Source of the DNA: Verrucomicrobiota bacterium
GTDB lineage: Bacteria; Verrucomicrobiota; Verrucomicrobiia; Limisphaerales; J093
DNA: 64,000 nucleotides
Reading direction: 5' to 3'
Assembly: GCA_022710935.1 (NCBI GenBank)
Contig: JAKLFY010000024.1
Coordinates: forward strand, 1-64,000
This document shows positions 44,716 through 53,269 of this stretch, piece after piece. Made by a program: the position numbers and the translations under genes. Positions within the stretch are counted from its first letter, which is position 1. Each line of letters starts with the position of its first letter. Under the pieces are notes generated by a model. The model searched no databases. It worked only from the letters and a program-made list of their open reading frames with translations, and had not been told where the DNA came from.

Positions 44716-45435
44716 CTACGGGGCCAACGGCGTCCGCGGCAATGCTGTTCCCACCCGCCACGTCGTCCGCCGTTCGGGTCGGAGCTGGAAGGCGAGCGCC
44801 ACCGGCGAGAACATCAGCCAAAAGGCACCCCACTGAAGCCGGTACACCCAGTCGAGCATCGGACTCCGAATCCGCCGCCCCGCCAACCGCCCGGGATAGC
44901 GGCGCTTGACAAAGTCCCGTGCGGCCCTGCGTGTCGACCGCAGCTCGACGAGCGATCCAAAGGGCGCCACCGCGTCTCCGTGCAACTCGCTCTTGCTCTC
45001 GGTTCGCCCCCGCCACCAGGACAGTCCCATCGAAACCACTCCCAAGGGGATGTTGAAGACCAACAGGTGGTTGCCCCACCCGGTCTTCCACACCGTCCAT
45101 CCGGCCACCACAAGGCCAGCCGCGGCGATGGCCTGTCTGGCCGTCCACCTTGCCTTGCCCGTTTCGACCACCACGCTGGCATCCGACTTGAGCAATAACA
45201 GGAGGCGCTGGATCATGTCCCACTCGGTCTTGTCGCACACGACCTTGTGATCATCACAGTCGTCGTAAAAGCCCCAGAGTTGGGCCCGCACCCACTTGAC
45301 CGTCTCGTCGTTGGTCCGCGCCTCGATCTCGGACAGTTTCTCATCGAACACGAACGCGCTGATCTCCTCGCGGAGGTACTGGTTGGCCACATCGATCAAG
45401 GCGTCGCGGTCCGCACGGTTCACCGGGGAGTTCAT
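44716..45435 (-). CDS. Membrane protein of unknown function
   Basis: This 239-residue protein has a soluble N-terminal half (DALIDVANQYLREEISAFVFDEKLSEI), rich in acids and aromatic residues. Three likely transmembrane segments follow (AIAAAGLVVAGWTVW, LLVFNIPLGVVSMGLSWW, WGAFWLMFSPVALAFQL). I do not recognise the family. The start at 45435 (MNSPVNRAD) is preferred; an upstream start at 45486 would add 17 atypical residues. It lies 9 bp before the DUF4838 gene on the same strand. Confidence 0.75.
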   Translation of the reverse strand: MNSPVNRADRDALIDVANQYLREEISAFVFDEKLSEIEARTNDETVKWVRAQLWGFYDDCDDHKVVCDKTEWDMIQRLLLLLKSDASVVVETGKARWTARQAIAAAGLVVAGWTVWKTGWGNHLLVFNIPLGVVSMGLSWWRGRTESKSELHGDAVAPFGSLVELRSTRRAARDFVKRRYPGRLAGRRIRSPMLDWVYRLQWGAFWLMFSPVALAFQLRPERRTTWRVGTALPRTPLAP

Positions 45436-45582
45436 GGCAATCAGTCGCGAAGAGGTCGGCGAACAGACTAAACAAAGGCCAGCCAACGCGTGACAACATC
45501 CCGGGGGTGTCCTTCGGGCCGAAGTGTCGTCCGAGCAGATCCATGCGATTCAACTGCTGAACCCGGTGCATCCCGGCTGCCA

Positions 45583-47088
45583 TCAGCGCACGGACACCGT
45601 GGTTTGGTTGTCGGCAGGCGGCGGGTCGTTCCAGATGCCCCACAGCAGGAGGCCGAAGGTGTGCGTCGGTTCCGGGCTCTGGATCATGCTGACCAGGATC
45701 GCCTGGGTTTCAGCGTCCGGCACTTCATCGCCGGCGTAGTTGGCCAGCAGGGCCTGTGTCGCCAACGGCGCGAGCAGTTGCGCATCCTCGAACGGAACTT
45801 GAAAGTCATTGACCAGGATGTAAACCACCATGGGCAGCAGGCGGGCGGCCTCGAAGTTCCATGCGTATTCCGGGAAGGGCACACCGCCGAGGTCCAGCGG
45901 AATCGTGGTCACGCGCGGACTGGTAATCGCCAAATCACCGTTGGCCGCCAGATCCGCGATCCGATAGGCGCAGGGGTACTGCGCCGCTGATCCGGTTTCG
46001 ACGTCATACAGGTCGCCGCCGGGGAAGTTGCCTTGCACGCTATCCTGGGCGTGATAGTGGCCGGTGAAAACCAGGTTCAATCCCAGGCCGGCGAACTGGG
46101 CGGCGACGTTCTGCCAATCGGTCAGCAAGTACTCGCCGAAGAGGTATTCCTGGCCCTCGTAGTGTTGGACCAGGCCATGGTGCATCAGACCGATGACTGT
46201 CTTGCCCTGGGCGCGGGCGGCCACCAGTTGATGGATGATCCAGTCCAAACGCGCGGCGTCGAAGGAACCTCCGGTGTAAGGGGAGAGGGCGTTGCTGACG
46301 TCATCGTAGCGGCAGGCGTCCATCGACAGAATCCACAGACCCGGCACCGGCTCGGCAACGTACGACAACGAGTTGGGGTCGCGCGCCAGAGCCGCACCGT
46401 AACCGAAGTCGGCATAGAGCGTGGCAAAGTCTGCCGGCGTGATCGACGGCACGCGACTGGTCACCGCGTCGTCGAAGCTGACCGCGTGCGGGTTGTTGAT
46501 GTCATGGTTGCCGGGGCAGACAAAGACGTGGGCCCCAGCCGCTTCGAGCCGTTGCAGGTAGGGGATGACGCCTTCATGCGACACGCGCTCGCCGTCCTTG
46601 GTCAGGTCGCCAGCGACCAGAACGATCTGTGGCTGTGCCTGGACCACTTCGGTGGCGATCTGTTCGCAGATGGCCGGGCTTTCCCTGAGCAGCTTGGGGT
46701 CTTGGGCCAGGTAGGTCTGGAAGGCAGGGCCGTCGCGCACGAGCAGGCTCGGCGCCATGTAGTGCAGGTCGCTGAGGACGGCGAATCGGAGTTGGGGAAA
46801 CTGCGCTGCCACCGACGCCTTCACGCGGAAGAACATCGGCACGTCCACCTGGTAGGTGTCGTTGGTGGCGGGGAGGGTGGCGAACTCTCGCCAGACGGTG
46901 TCGGGACCGTCCAGGCGCGGCGCCCACTCCACCGTGTACGATTGGGCCTGCACGAAGGCGGTCGAGATGTCGTCCCAGGCCAACACGCCATTGCCGGTGA
47001 ACGGCTGGAGGGTTAAGGATTGGCCCAAGGCGACCGCGCTGAGCCAGGCAACGCAACCAGTCACCCAGTGGAGAGTCTTTCGCGTCAT
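45583..47088 (-). CDS. Exported calcineurin-like metallophosphoesterase
   Basis: This 501-residue protein has a signal peptide (MTRKTLHWVTGCVAWLSAVALG). Residues 25-95 are a small beta domain (TVEWAPRLDGPDTVW). The metallophosphoesterase motifs are complete and in order: VLSDLHY (D, H), VAGDLTKDGE (GD), FVCPGNHDIN (GNHD), GLMHHGLV (H) and VFTGHYHAQD (GHxH). It hydrolyses a phosphoester in the periplasm; the substrate is unknown. The C-terminal 110 residues are helical and not typical of the core fold. The 401-bp gap downstream of the WD40 gene (47089-47489) separates it from that gene. Confidence 0.92.
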   Translation of the reverse strand: MTRKTLHWVTGCVAWLSAVALGQSLTLQPFTGNGVLAWDDISTAFVQAQSYTVEWAPRLDGPDTVWREFATLPATNDTYQVDVPMFFRVKASVAAQFPQLRFAVLSDLHYMAPSLLVRDGPAFQTYLAQDPKLLRESPAICEQIATEVVQAQPQIVLVAGDLTKDGERVSHEGVIPYLQRLEAAGAHVFVCPGNHDINNPHAVSFDDAVTSRVPSITPADFATLYADFGYGAALARDPNSLSYVAEPVPGLWILSMDACRYDDVSNALSPYTGGSFDAARLDWIIHQLVAARAQGKTVIGLMHHGLVQHYEGQEYLFGEYLLTDWQNVAAQFAGLGLNLVFTGHYHAQDSVQGNFPGGDLYDVETGSAAQYPCAYRIADLAANGDLAITSPRVTTIPLDLGGVPFPEYAWNFEAARLLPMVVYILVNDFQVPFEDAQLLAPLATQALLANYAGDEVPDAETQAILVSMIQSPEPTHTFGLLLWGIWNDPPPADNQTTVSVR

Positions 47089-47489
47089 AGAATGTCTTCT
47101 TTTGTCTTCAGGTTGAGGTTCGTCAAGTAACGCGCAGTTTGGGTGTCAAACGGATCAGAAAGGATACCGGGCAGGCCGCGGTGTCCGGACGCGGCGAACG
47201 GCCGATGCCCAGAGGGTTCTCATGACGAAAGATCTGGAAAAGACAGGCATGCTATTAAGTGCCATTCAGGGGCCGTCTCTGCTTTGTGGACTCAGACCGA
47301 TGGGACATTGACCGATACTGGCACATCAGCCACAGCGATGCGGCGGGTGCTGAGGTTGCGGTGATTCCAATTCTTCATTCTCCAGAGCATGATGCCGTTC
47401 CAGAAGATCGTTGGCGAGTGCCAGGTCCGGGCGGTAGGAAGTCAAAGTCCAACCGTTGGTGGCCTTGCCCGCTTTGATGGACACAGTCG
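47089..47489. other. Intergenic region, no supported gene
   Basis: This is a 401-bp gap between the WD40/TPR gene and the metallophosphoesterase gene, both on the minus strand. Several short overlapping frames exist on both strands, the longest of 72 to 128 codons, but none has a recognised motif or matching codon bias. No clear hairpin or repeat from the families above was found. Confidence 0.6.
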
Positions 47490-50400
47490 TCAGGGCTCGG
47501 CAGTCACTGCGATGAGGAAGGGCGCGCACATTGTCCGTGTCGAGACAAAGTCCAGCGACGCGATCTCGCGATCGGGAAACGGGTTCTCCCAGACCCGGTG
47601 ATAGATGCAGACTCTCTCCCCACCAGGAGTCGCCCCAGCCCAGGCCACGACGGCGTTGGCAGGCGGTCTGGACAAGCCGTCCACCCACCAGTCTCGCAGG
47701 TCCCGGCCGCAAAGCAGCGGCAGGACCTCGGTTTTTCCGTCGGCGTAATGGATGACGTACCGGCCCACTTCCACGCCCTCGTCCACGGTCCAGCCGGTGC
47801 CGTGCAGGAAATGCAGTCGGCGGGCTTTCTGTCCCAAGGGAATGCCCTGCACCTGGTCGGGGAATTGCCGGCCCTGAGCCTGGGCGCTGGCTTCGCGGGC
47901 GAGCTGCACGATACCCCGCGCGTCGAACCGGATACGGTCGAACACCTGGAGGCCCGCCGGGAGGTTGCCGAGGTTGTTGCGGGCGTCGAATCCCAGGCAG
48001 GCCACACCCAAGCCGGCGTTGTAAAACTTGGTCAGGTCAATCTGCGCCGCGGTCGCCTCGGGATCGCGCGGCAAGGCCTCGCCTCGGAGGACCGCAGCTT
48101 TGTCGTAGGGCCGGACACGGAAGAAGGAAGCGGGCTGGAGCGTCGACGCTTCAGCGTAGGCACGCTCGGCGCCCGTGGCATCGCCGGCCGCCTCCAGCAC
48201 GTACGCGCGCAGGAACCAGTCGGAGGCCTTGTTGGGGGCGGTCCGCACATGGGCCAGCGCCTGGACCGCGGCGTTGGTTTGCCGCAGGACGGCATGGCCC
48301 AGGGCACTGAGCTTCCAGGCCGCCTCTGAGTCGGGGACCAGCCGGAGAACGTGCTGCGCAAGGCGAAGACTGTCGTCGGCATGAATGTCAGTCATTTCCT
48401 GCCCTGCGATGCCATAGCGACGCAGTCGGGCGGCGTCGGCGGGCGGGTTCGCGGCGCGTGCGAGCGTCGCGGCGAGTGATTCACTGGCGATTTCGGCCCG
48501 GGCTTGCTGCAACACCGGGTCGAGAGGGGCAAACTCCAGTGCCCGGTTCAGGGCCGGGAACTCGACGGAATGGGCCACCCTCCGGACCACCTCGCCTCGA
48601 GTGACCTGCGTGCCGGGGTGAAGCGGACGATCGAGGCCGTCCGCCAAGTACCAGCGCAGCCAACAACCGTAGGCGTCGGTCCCTCCGATCGCGCGGAGCC
48701 TGTCAAACACCTGGCGCGATTCGGCGAACGAATAACTCACCGCCGCGCCTTGCTCAGTCAGGCGCTTTCCGACAATGGCCTCGGCGAGTTCGGCTAACCA
48801 GGCGGGCGCCGGACCTGGGACCTCCGGCAGGGCCAGAGCGGTCAGCCCCAGTCCGAGGAAACCGGCGATGACAACGCCGTTGCGGCTGACCACCACCGGC
48901 CCGTCGGATGCGTAGGATTCGATCGGGACTCGATCGCTCAAAGGCAGCCAAGTGGTCGGGTCGTAAACGCACGACTCACCACCTGCCACGAGCAGGAGCG
49001 TGCCGCCGGACGCACGACGGACTTCAGTCGCTCCGAAATAGCCTGTGCCGGGCTGCAACGCGCGCACAAAGGCGCCCGACCGCAGTCTCCACAGCTTCGC
49101 CGGTTGCTCCTCGCCCGCCGTGACGAGGTGGCTGGACTGATCGAGCACGATGATCCGGGTTACAGGACTGCCATGCCGCAGTGGAGTGCCGCGCGGGTCA
49201 CCCGTGCGGAGGTCCCAAATCCGCGCGTTCCCGTCCTGCGCGCCGGTGACCAGCACTTCGCCCGCCTCCGCCCAGTCGAGGGCGTTCACCGCCGCGGGGT
49301 GCTTGAGAGGCACAGCCACCTCTTTGCCCGTGTCGAGGTCCCAGACCCGCACAGTCGCGTCGCCGCCGACGGTGGCCGCCCGCCGACTGTCCGGGCTGAC
49401 ACTGACCGAGACATCGCGGGCGCCATGGGGGCCGAAGGACCCGATAGCGGCCCACGGTTCCACCCGCCAGACCTGGCCACTGCCTGTCTCCGACCAGGTG
49501 AGCACGCGGCTGCCGTCGGGCGTGAATGCGCCATCCGCAACCCGCTCCGTTCCCGTAGCGCCGAAGGGTGCCGAGCGCGGGCGTCCGTCGGCTGCCGCGC
49601 AGAGTCGTGCTTGCCCGGCGCCGACCAGGAGCACCCACTCGCCGTCCGGGCTCAGATGCACCCGCTCGGTCTTGGTTGAAGCGAGGTCCCACGAGGACAA
49701 CCGGGTGCCGTTGGCCAAGTCCCAGACGACCAGGTTGCTGCCCGCGGTGTTCGGCGCCGTGGACGAACGGCCTTCCTTGTCCCAAACCACCAGGTTCGTC
49801 GCGTAACTGCGCAGGACGCGGCGGCCAACCGCGTCGATCTCGGGTGCGGAACCCGGGGGCTGGGGGTCTCGCCAGGCGGGGTCGAGGACGTCCACCGGAC
49901 GCATGGCGGTCGGGGTGACATCCCAAAGTCGGACCCGGCGATTGTCCGGGCCGAGCGTCGCCAGCCTTTGTCCGTCCGGGGCAAAGGCAGCCCTGGTCAC
50001 TTCGCGAATCGCATTCGGGAGGGTGATGGTGCCGCCCGGAAGCCAGTCCGGCCGCCGCAACTCTTCCGTATCCCCAAGCTGCGGCTCATCGGCCACTCCG
50101 TCCGACACGGCCAACGGGGGCAGCCCCGGCGGCAGCTCAGTGACGTTGCCGCTTTCGACGTTCCAGAGGCGGCTCCGCTCTTGCATCACGAGTGCGGGAA
50201 TCAGCACGCGATGTCCTCCCGCTACGAAGCGCACCCGTGCAGTCATGGTTATGCCGCCGCTGCCGTACTCGAGCGGCTTGCCAATCAACTGTCCGGCGCG
50301 GAAATCGTACACGTGCAGCGAGGGCGTGTAGCCCGCCGTTCCGCGCGCGATCACGCCAATCGCGACGCGTTGTTCCGTCGCTTCCGGCACCACTTGGTGG

Positions 50401-51110
50401 ACCTGTCCGGGCAACGAGATGGGCGGGCCGACGGCTTTGCCGGTCGAACTGTCGCAAATCCACAACTCTTCCTGTGGCCCCCCTTGCGCCAACCGCGTCA
50501 CCCAAAACAGTCGGCCTTCGGCGATGAACTTGAACTCGCGGAAACCACGCTCCTCACCGAGGGGACGCAGAACGACGTCGCCGGTCTCGAAGCTGACCAG
50601 GGCAACGGGGCGATGGATTGCCTCGGGGGTGCCGTCGCGCACGGCCACGACCAGGCCGTGGCCCGTCCACGCCAGGCCGACGACTTCGCGATCGAATACC
50701 CTCTCGGCCAGGGGCCGAGCAAAGTCGCGTTGCGAGAGCAGCGCCATCAGACGGTAGGTGGCGCGCACGTCTGTGGGGCTCTCGCGAATGGTCCGGGCCA
50801 GCAGGGCGGCCGCCTGCGCCACGTCGACGGTCGCGTCGAGTTGGCGTTCGAGGAGCTTCGTGACTTCTTCGAGGCGCCTCTGGCTGAGGGCCTCGTCAAG
50901 CTCGCTGGCGGTGGCCTGAGCCTGCGCGGTGGCTTGCTGGGCCAGTGCGGCTTGCTGGGCGGACGAGGCGCGCTCGGCCTGCAGTTCGGCCTGGTGACGA
51001 CGGTCGCGGATCGCGCCGCGGATTATGACCCCGGCGGTCAGCAGGACCAGCACGCTGAACGCGGCGGCAACGAGTTTGTCAGCCGAGGGTTTTGGAGTCA
51101 TGGGATTCAA
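47490..51110 (-). CDS. Membrane-anchored WD40/TPR signalling-type protein lacking a kinase domain
   Basis: This is a 1206-residue protein. One N-terminal transmembrane helix (LVAAAFSVLVLLTAGVII) is followed by an Ala/Gln-rich coiled coil (residues 35-85). Then comes a beta-propeller with weak and strong WD40 units, the clearest near VSPDSRRAATVGGDATVRVWDLDTG and GEVLVTGAQDGNARIWDLRTG. A TPR-like segment follows (PDSEAAWKLSALGHAVLRQTNAAV). The C-terminal module (LQVFDRIRFDARGIVQLA, VEVGRYVIHYADGK, CGRDLRDWW, ASIDFVSTRT) is the one usually attached to Ser/Thr-kinase-WD40 proteins of Verrucomicrobiota and Planctomycetota. The kinase domain itself is absent here. It begins in the gap occupied by the repeat 51114-51189. 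Confidence 0.87.
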   Translation of the reverse strand: MNPMTPKPSADKLVAAAFSVLVLLTAGVIIRGAIRDRRHQAELQAERASSAQQAALAQQATAQAQATASELDEALSQRRLEEVTKLLERQLDATVDVAQAAALLARTIRESPTDVRATYRLMALLSQRDFARPLAERVFDREVVGLAWTGHGLVVAVRDGTPEAIHRPVALVSFETGDVVLRPLGEERGFREFKFIAEGRLFWVTRLAQGGPQEELWICDSSTGKAVGPPISLPGQVHQVVPEATEQRVAIGVIARGTAGYTPSLHVYDFRAGQLIGKPLEYGSGGITMTARVRFVAGGHRVLIPALVMQERSRLWNVESGNVTELPPGLPPLAVSDGVADEPQLGDTEELRRPDWLPGGTITLPNAIREVTRAAFAPDGQRLATLGPDNRRVRLWDVTPTAMRPVDVLDPAWRDPQPPGSAPEIDAVGRRVLRSYATNLVVWDKEGRSSTAPNTAGSNLVVWDLANGTRLSSWDLASTKTERVHLSPDGEWVLLVGAGQARLCAAADGRPRSAPFGATGTERVADGAFTPDGSRVLTWSETGSGQVWRVEPWAAIGSFGPHGARDVSVSVSPDSRRAATVGGDATVRVWDLDTGKEVAVPLKHPAAVNALDWAEAGEVLVTGAQDGNARIWDLRTGDPRGTPLRHGSPVTRIIVLDQSSHLVTAGEEQPAKLWRLRSGAFVRALQPGTGYFGATEVRRASGGTLLLVAGGESCVYDPTTWLPLSDRVPIESYASDGPVVVSRNGVVIAGFLGLGLTALALPEVPGPAPAWLAELAEAIVGKRLTEQGAAVSYSFAESRQVFDRLRAIGGTDAYGCWLRWYLADGLDRPLHPGTQVTRGEVVRRVAHSVEFPALNRALEFAPLDPVLQQARAEIASESLAATLARAANPPADAARLRRYGIAGQEMTDIHADDSLRLAQHVLRLVPDSEAAWKLSALGHAVLRQTNAAVQALAHVRTAPNKASDWFLRAYVLEAAGDATGAERAYAEASTLQPASFFRVRPYDKAAVLRGEALPRDPEATAAQIDLTKFYNAGLGVACLGFDARNNLGNLPAGLQVFDRIRFDARGIVQLAREASAQAQGRQFPDQVQGIPLGQKARRLHFLHGTGWTVDEGVEVGRYVIHYADGKTEVLPLLCGRDLRDWWVDGLSRPPANAVVAWAGATPGGERVCIYHRVWENPFPDREIASLDFVSTRTMCAPFLIAVTAEP

Positions 51111-51113
51111 CGG

Positions 51114-51189
51114 TTAAGCCCGCATTTCTCACCAACTTTTGATGTCATCTGACCGGTCACCGTCACATTTCACCTGAAATGCGGGTTAA
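51114..51189. repeat. Palindromic border repeat, copy at 51.1 kb
   Basis: A 76-bp element nearly identical to 37849-37923; its arms are TTAAGCCCGCATTTC and GAAATGCGGGTTAA. The right arm supplies the TAA stop (51186-51188) of the PD40-thioredoxin gene on the minus strand. The left edge is 3 bp from the start of the WD40/TPR gene. Confidence 0.85.
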
Positions 51190-52685
51190 GGATCGGTGTG
51201 CAAGAGCCTGTCCAGCGTGGCGCGCAGATCCTGGCCCGCCTCAGGCGAGGCCCCCACATGAACATGCCGCACGATGTTCTCGCGATCCACCACGACCATC
51301 GTCGGAATGCCCTGGATGTGAAACGCCTGGGCCATGCGCCCCTGGGCGTCCAACGCCACGGTAAGCTCGAGTTGAGCGGAGGCGAGGTAGCGCCTGATGA
51401 CCTCAGGCTCTTCGCGCAGGTTCACCGCCACGTAACGCACCCCGCGCGCGGCGTAATCCCGACCGATTTGCGCGAGCACGGGCATGACCTGCCGACAGGG
51501 CCCGCACCACGACGCCCAGAAATCGAGCAGCAGAATGTTCGTGGTCTGGGGATTGGGCAGCAACAACTCGCCAGCTTCGAGCAGGGGCAACTTGAACGGC
51601 CCCGGAACCGGCATATCCACCAGCGCCATCACAGGCGAGTCCCCCAGCCGCGGACCGGCGGGCACGCGGGTCGGAAGTTGGTTGGTCAAGACCGGCTCGC
51701 GCGGTAGAGATCGGGTATTGACGATCCAGACCTCGTTCGTTTGCCCGCGCAGATCGAACGCGAGGCGTTCACCATCGGGCGACCAGGCCGGCATGGTGCA
51801 GCCGGGGTTCTTTGCCACTTGAAAGGCCCCACCACGCTCGACGTCAAAGACCCACAATCCCGCCTGGCTTGCCGCGAATCCGCCGAAAGCGACCTGCCGC
51901 CCATCTGGCGACCACGCCGGCAGAAGACCGCCTTCACCCGGCGTCGCCAAACTCGCAACGATCCGACCTGTCTCCCGGTCAACCACCGTCAACGTGCCCG
52001 GTGTGCCGAAGGCGATGCGAGAGCCGTCGGGCGAAATGGCTGGATACCACGAGAGGGGGTGCGCGTAGAACTCCGTGGGCGGCTGCTGCGGCGCGTTCAC
52101 CCGGGCTTCGAGAATCCGATTCAGACTGCGGCTATGGAAGCGGACCTGTGCGCTGTCGCTCGACCACGATGGGAAGCCGCCCTTTCCGATTCTCACCGGA
52201 TCACCGCCCGCGGACGGCACGATCCAGACCTCCTCGGACTCATAGTCTTCGCCCTCTGCCGTGACATAGGCGATGGACTTCCCGTCTGGCGACCAGGCGG
52301 GGTCCTTACCTTCGGAGGCCAGGCGCGTCACCCGTTGGGACTGAAGGTCGAGCACGGCGATACCACCGCCCTGTTTGGCAAACGCAATCTGTTGGCCATC
52401 GGGCGACCAGGAGGCCTTCCAAGCCGCCGGCAACAGCAGTTCGGCGGAAGAGTCGCAGCCCAGCCTGACGCGAACCATCTCATCGAGCAACGGCCCCAAT
52501 GCGCGGTAGAGCCGGTCGAGGCGCTTGGTCTGCTGATCGACCTGGTCCTGGAGGCGCTGGACTGCGGCGGGCGCGTCCGGCGTCGACGCTTCTGTGGCGG
52601 CCAGTGCGATGGGCGCAGACACGGTGAACATGACACCCACCAGAAGGAGGCGACTGAACTCAAAGGGGCAAGACAGAGTTTTCAT
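51186..52685 (-). CDS. PD40 beta-propeller fused to a TlpA-like thioredoxin domain
   Basis: This is a 499-residue protein. A signal peptide (FEFSRLLLVGVMFTVSAPIALA) is followed by a short coiled coil (LQDQVDQQTKRLDRLYRAL). Five or six PD40 repeats run to about residue 330 (KASWSPDGQQIAFAKQ, DPAWSPDGKSIAYVT, PAISPDGSRIAFGT, LPAWSPDGRQVAFGG, MPAWSPDGERLAFD). The C-terminal TlpA/thioredoxin domain has the redox site WASWCGPCRQV (C394, C397) and the cis-Pro region IQGIPTMVVVD. A TolB-like propeller joined to an exported disulfide reductase is an uncommon combination. It is divergent from the TPR/Sel1 gene. Confidence 0.9.
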   Translation of the reverse strand: MKTLSCPFEFSRLLLVGVMFTVSAPIALAATEASTPDAPAAVQRLQDQVDQQTKRLDRLYRALGPLLDEMVRVRLGCDSSAELLLPAAWKASWSPDGQQIAFAKQGGGIAVLDLQSQRVTRLASEGKDPAWSPDGKSIAYVTAEGEDYESEEVWIVPSAGGDPVRIGKGGFPSWSSDSAQVRFHSRSLNRILEARVNAPQQPPTEFYAHPLSWYPAISPDGSRIAFGTPGTLTVVDRETGRIVASLATPGEGGLLPAWSPDGRQVAFGGFAASQAGLWVFDVERGGAFQVAKNPGCTMPAWSPDGERLAFDLRGQTNEVWIVNTRSLPREPVLTNQLPTRVPAGPRLGDSPVMALVDMPVPGPFKLPLLEAGELLLPNPQTTNILLLDFWASWCGPCRQVMPVLAQIGRDYAARGVRYVAVNLREEPEVIRRYLASAQLELTVALDAQGRMAQAFHIQGIPTMVVVDRENIVRHVHVGASPEAGQDLRATLDRLLHTDP

Positions 52686-52796
52686 GGCTTTGGAATTTCG
52701 GGAGGCATGCCAATACCCGCTGTTGATTGTGGTATTGGCCGCTGTCTCAGTTTCCACTTGGCAACGCGCATTCTGGTGTCGAAAGGGATCAGCCGT

Positions 52797-52891
52797 CTTG
52801 GCGAGGCTTCGCCTCAGACCGAGGCGGCACGCGAGCAACTCGTCTGCGCTGGGCGGCCACCCCCATCACCGGCGCCCGACGCCTCGCCAAG
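52797..52891. repeat. Inverted repeat with CTTGGCGAGGC arms
   Basis: CTTGGCGAGGC (52797-52807) and GCCTCGCCAAG (52881-52891) are perfect 11-base arms. The inner GAGGCTTCGCCTCAGAC is shared (16 of 17 bases) with the element 37760-37851. It lies in the divergent gap 52686-53269. Confidence 0.7.
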
Positions 52892-52959
52892 TGGCGCCGC
52901 TGCGCGGCGCAAAGACTTGACTCGTTGGGTACGGATTCTGGAAAGGAGGTCACTCGGGC

Positions 52960-53069
52960 CTACTGCCGCGGCCTGAAGTACCGCGCCTGATTCGTGGGAG
53001 ACAACGTCACTGTCTGCTGATCGCCCTCCGGAACAACGGGCGCGCTCACCGGTTGCCATTGAAGGTGTG
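52960..53069 (-). pseudogene. C-terminal remnant of an exported protein
   Basis: The minus-strand frame reads HLQWQPVSAPVVPEGDQQ, then TVTLSPTNQARYFRPRQ and a stop. The ending V-x-x-x-x-N-x-A-R-F/Y-F-R-x is a very frequent C-terminus of exported LamG- and Ig-type proteins of this phylum. No upstream part fits it, so it appears to be a leftover in the divergent gap 52686-53269. Confidence 0.4.
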
Positions 53070-53269
53070 GTTGGAGACGGCCCCCACCGACTCGATGGTG
53101 AATTCGGAAAAGGGGACGATCATTGATCCGGTCGGCTGGGAAAGTGCGCGTTACGAGGTGGAACCTGCATCGCCAAGGGTGGTTCCTCGGCGAAGGGAGC
53201 CTGCCGATGTTAGCACAGAACTCAGTTGACTTGATTGAAAAACCGGTGTGCGACAACTTGCTCTCAACC

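Noticed and set aside
47259-47712. Short frames on both strands between the WD40 gene and the phosphoesterase
   Set aside because: No start context, motif or composition support; one overlaps the end of the WD40 gene.
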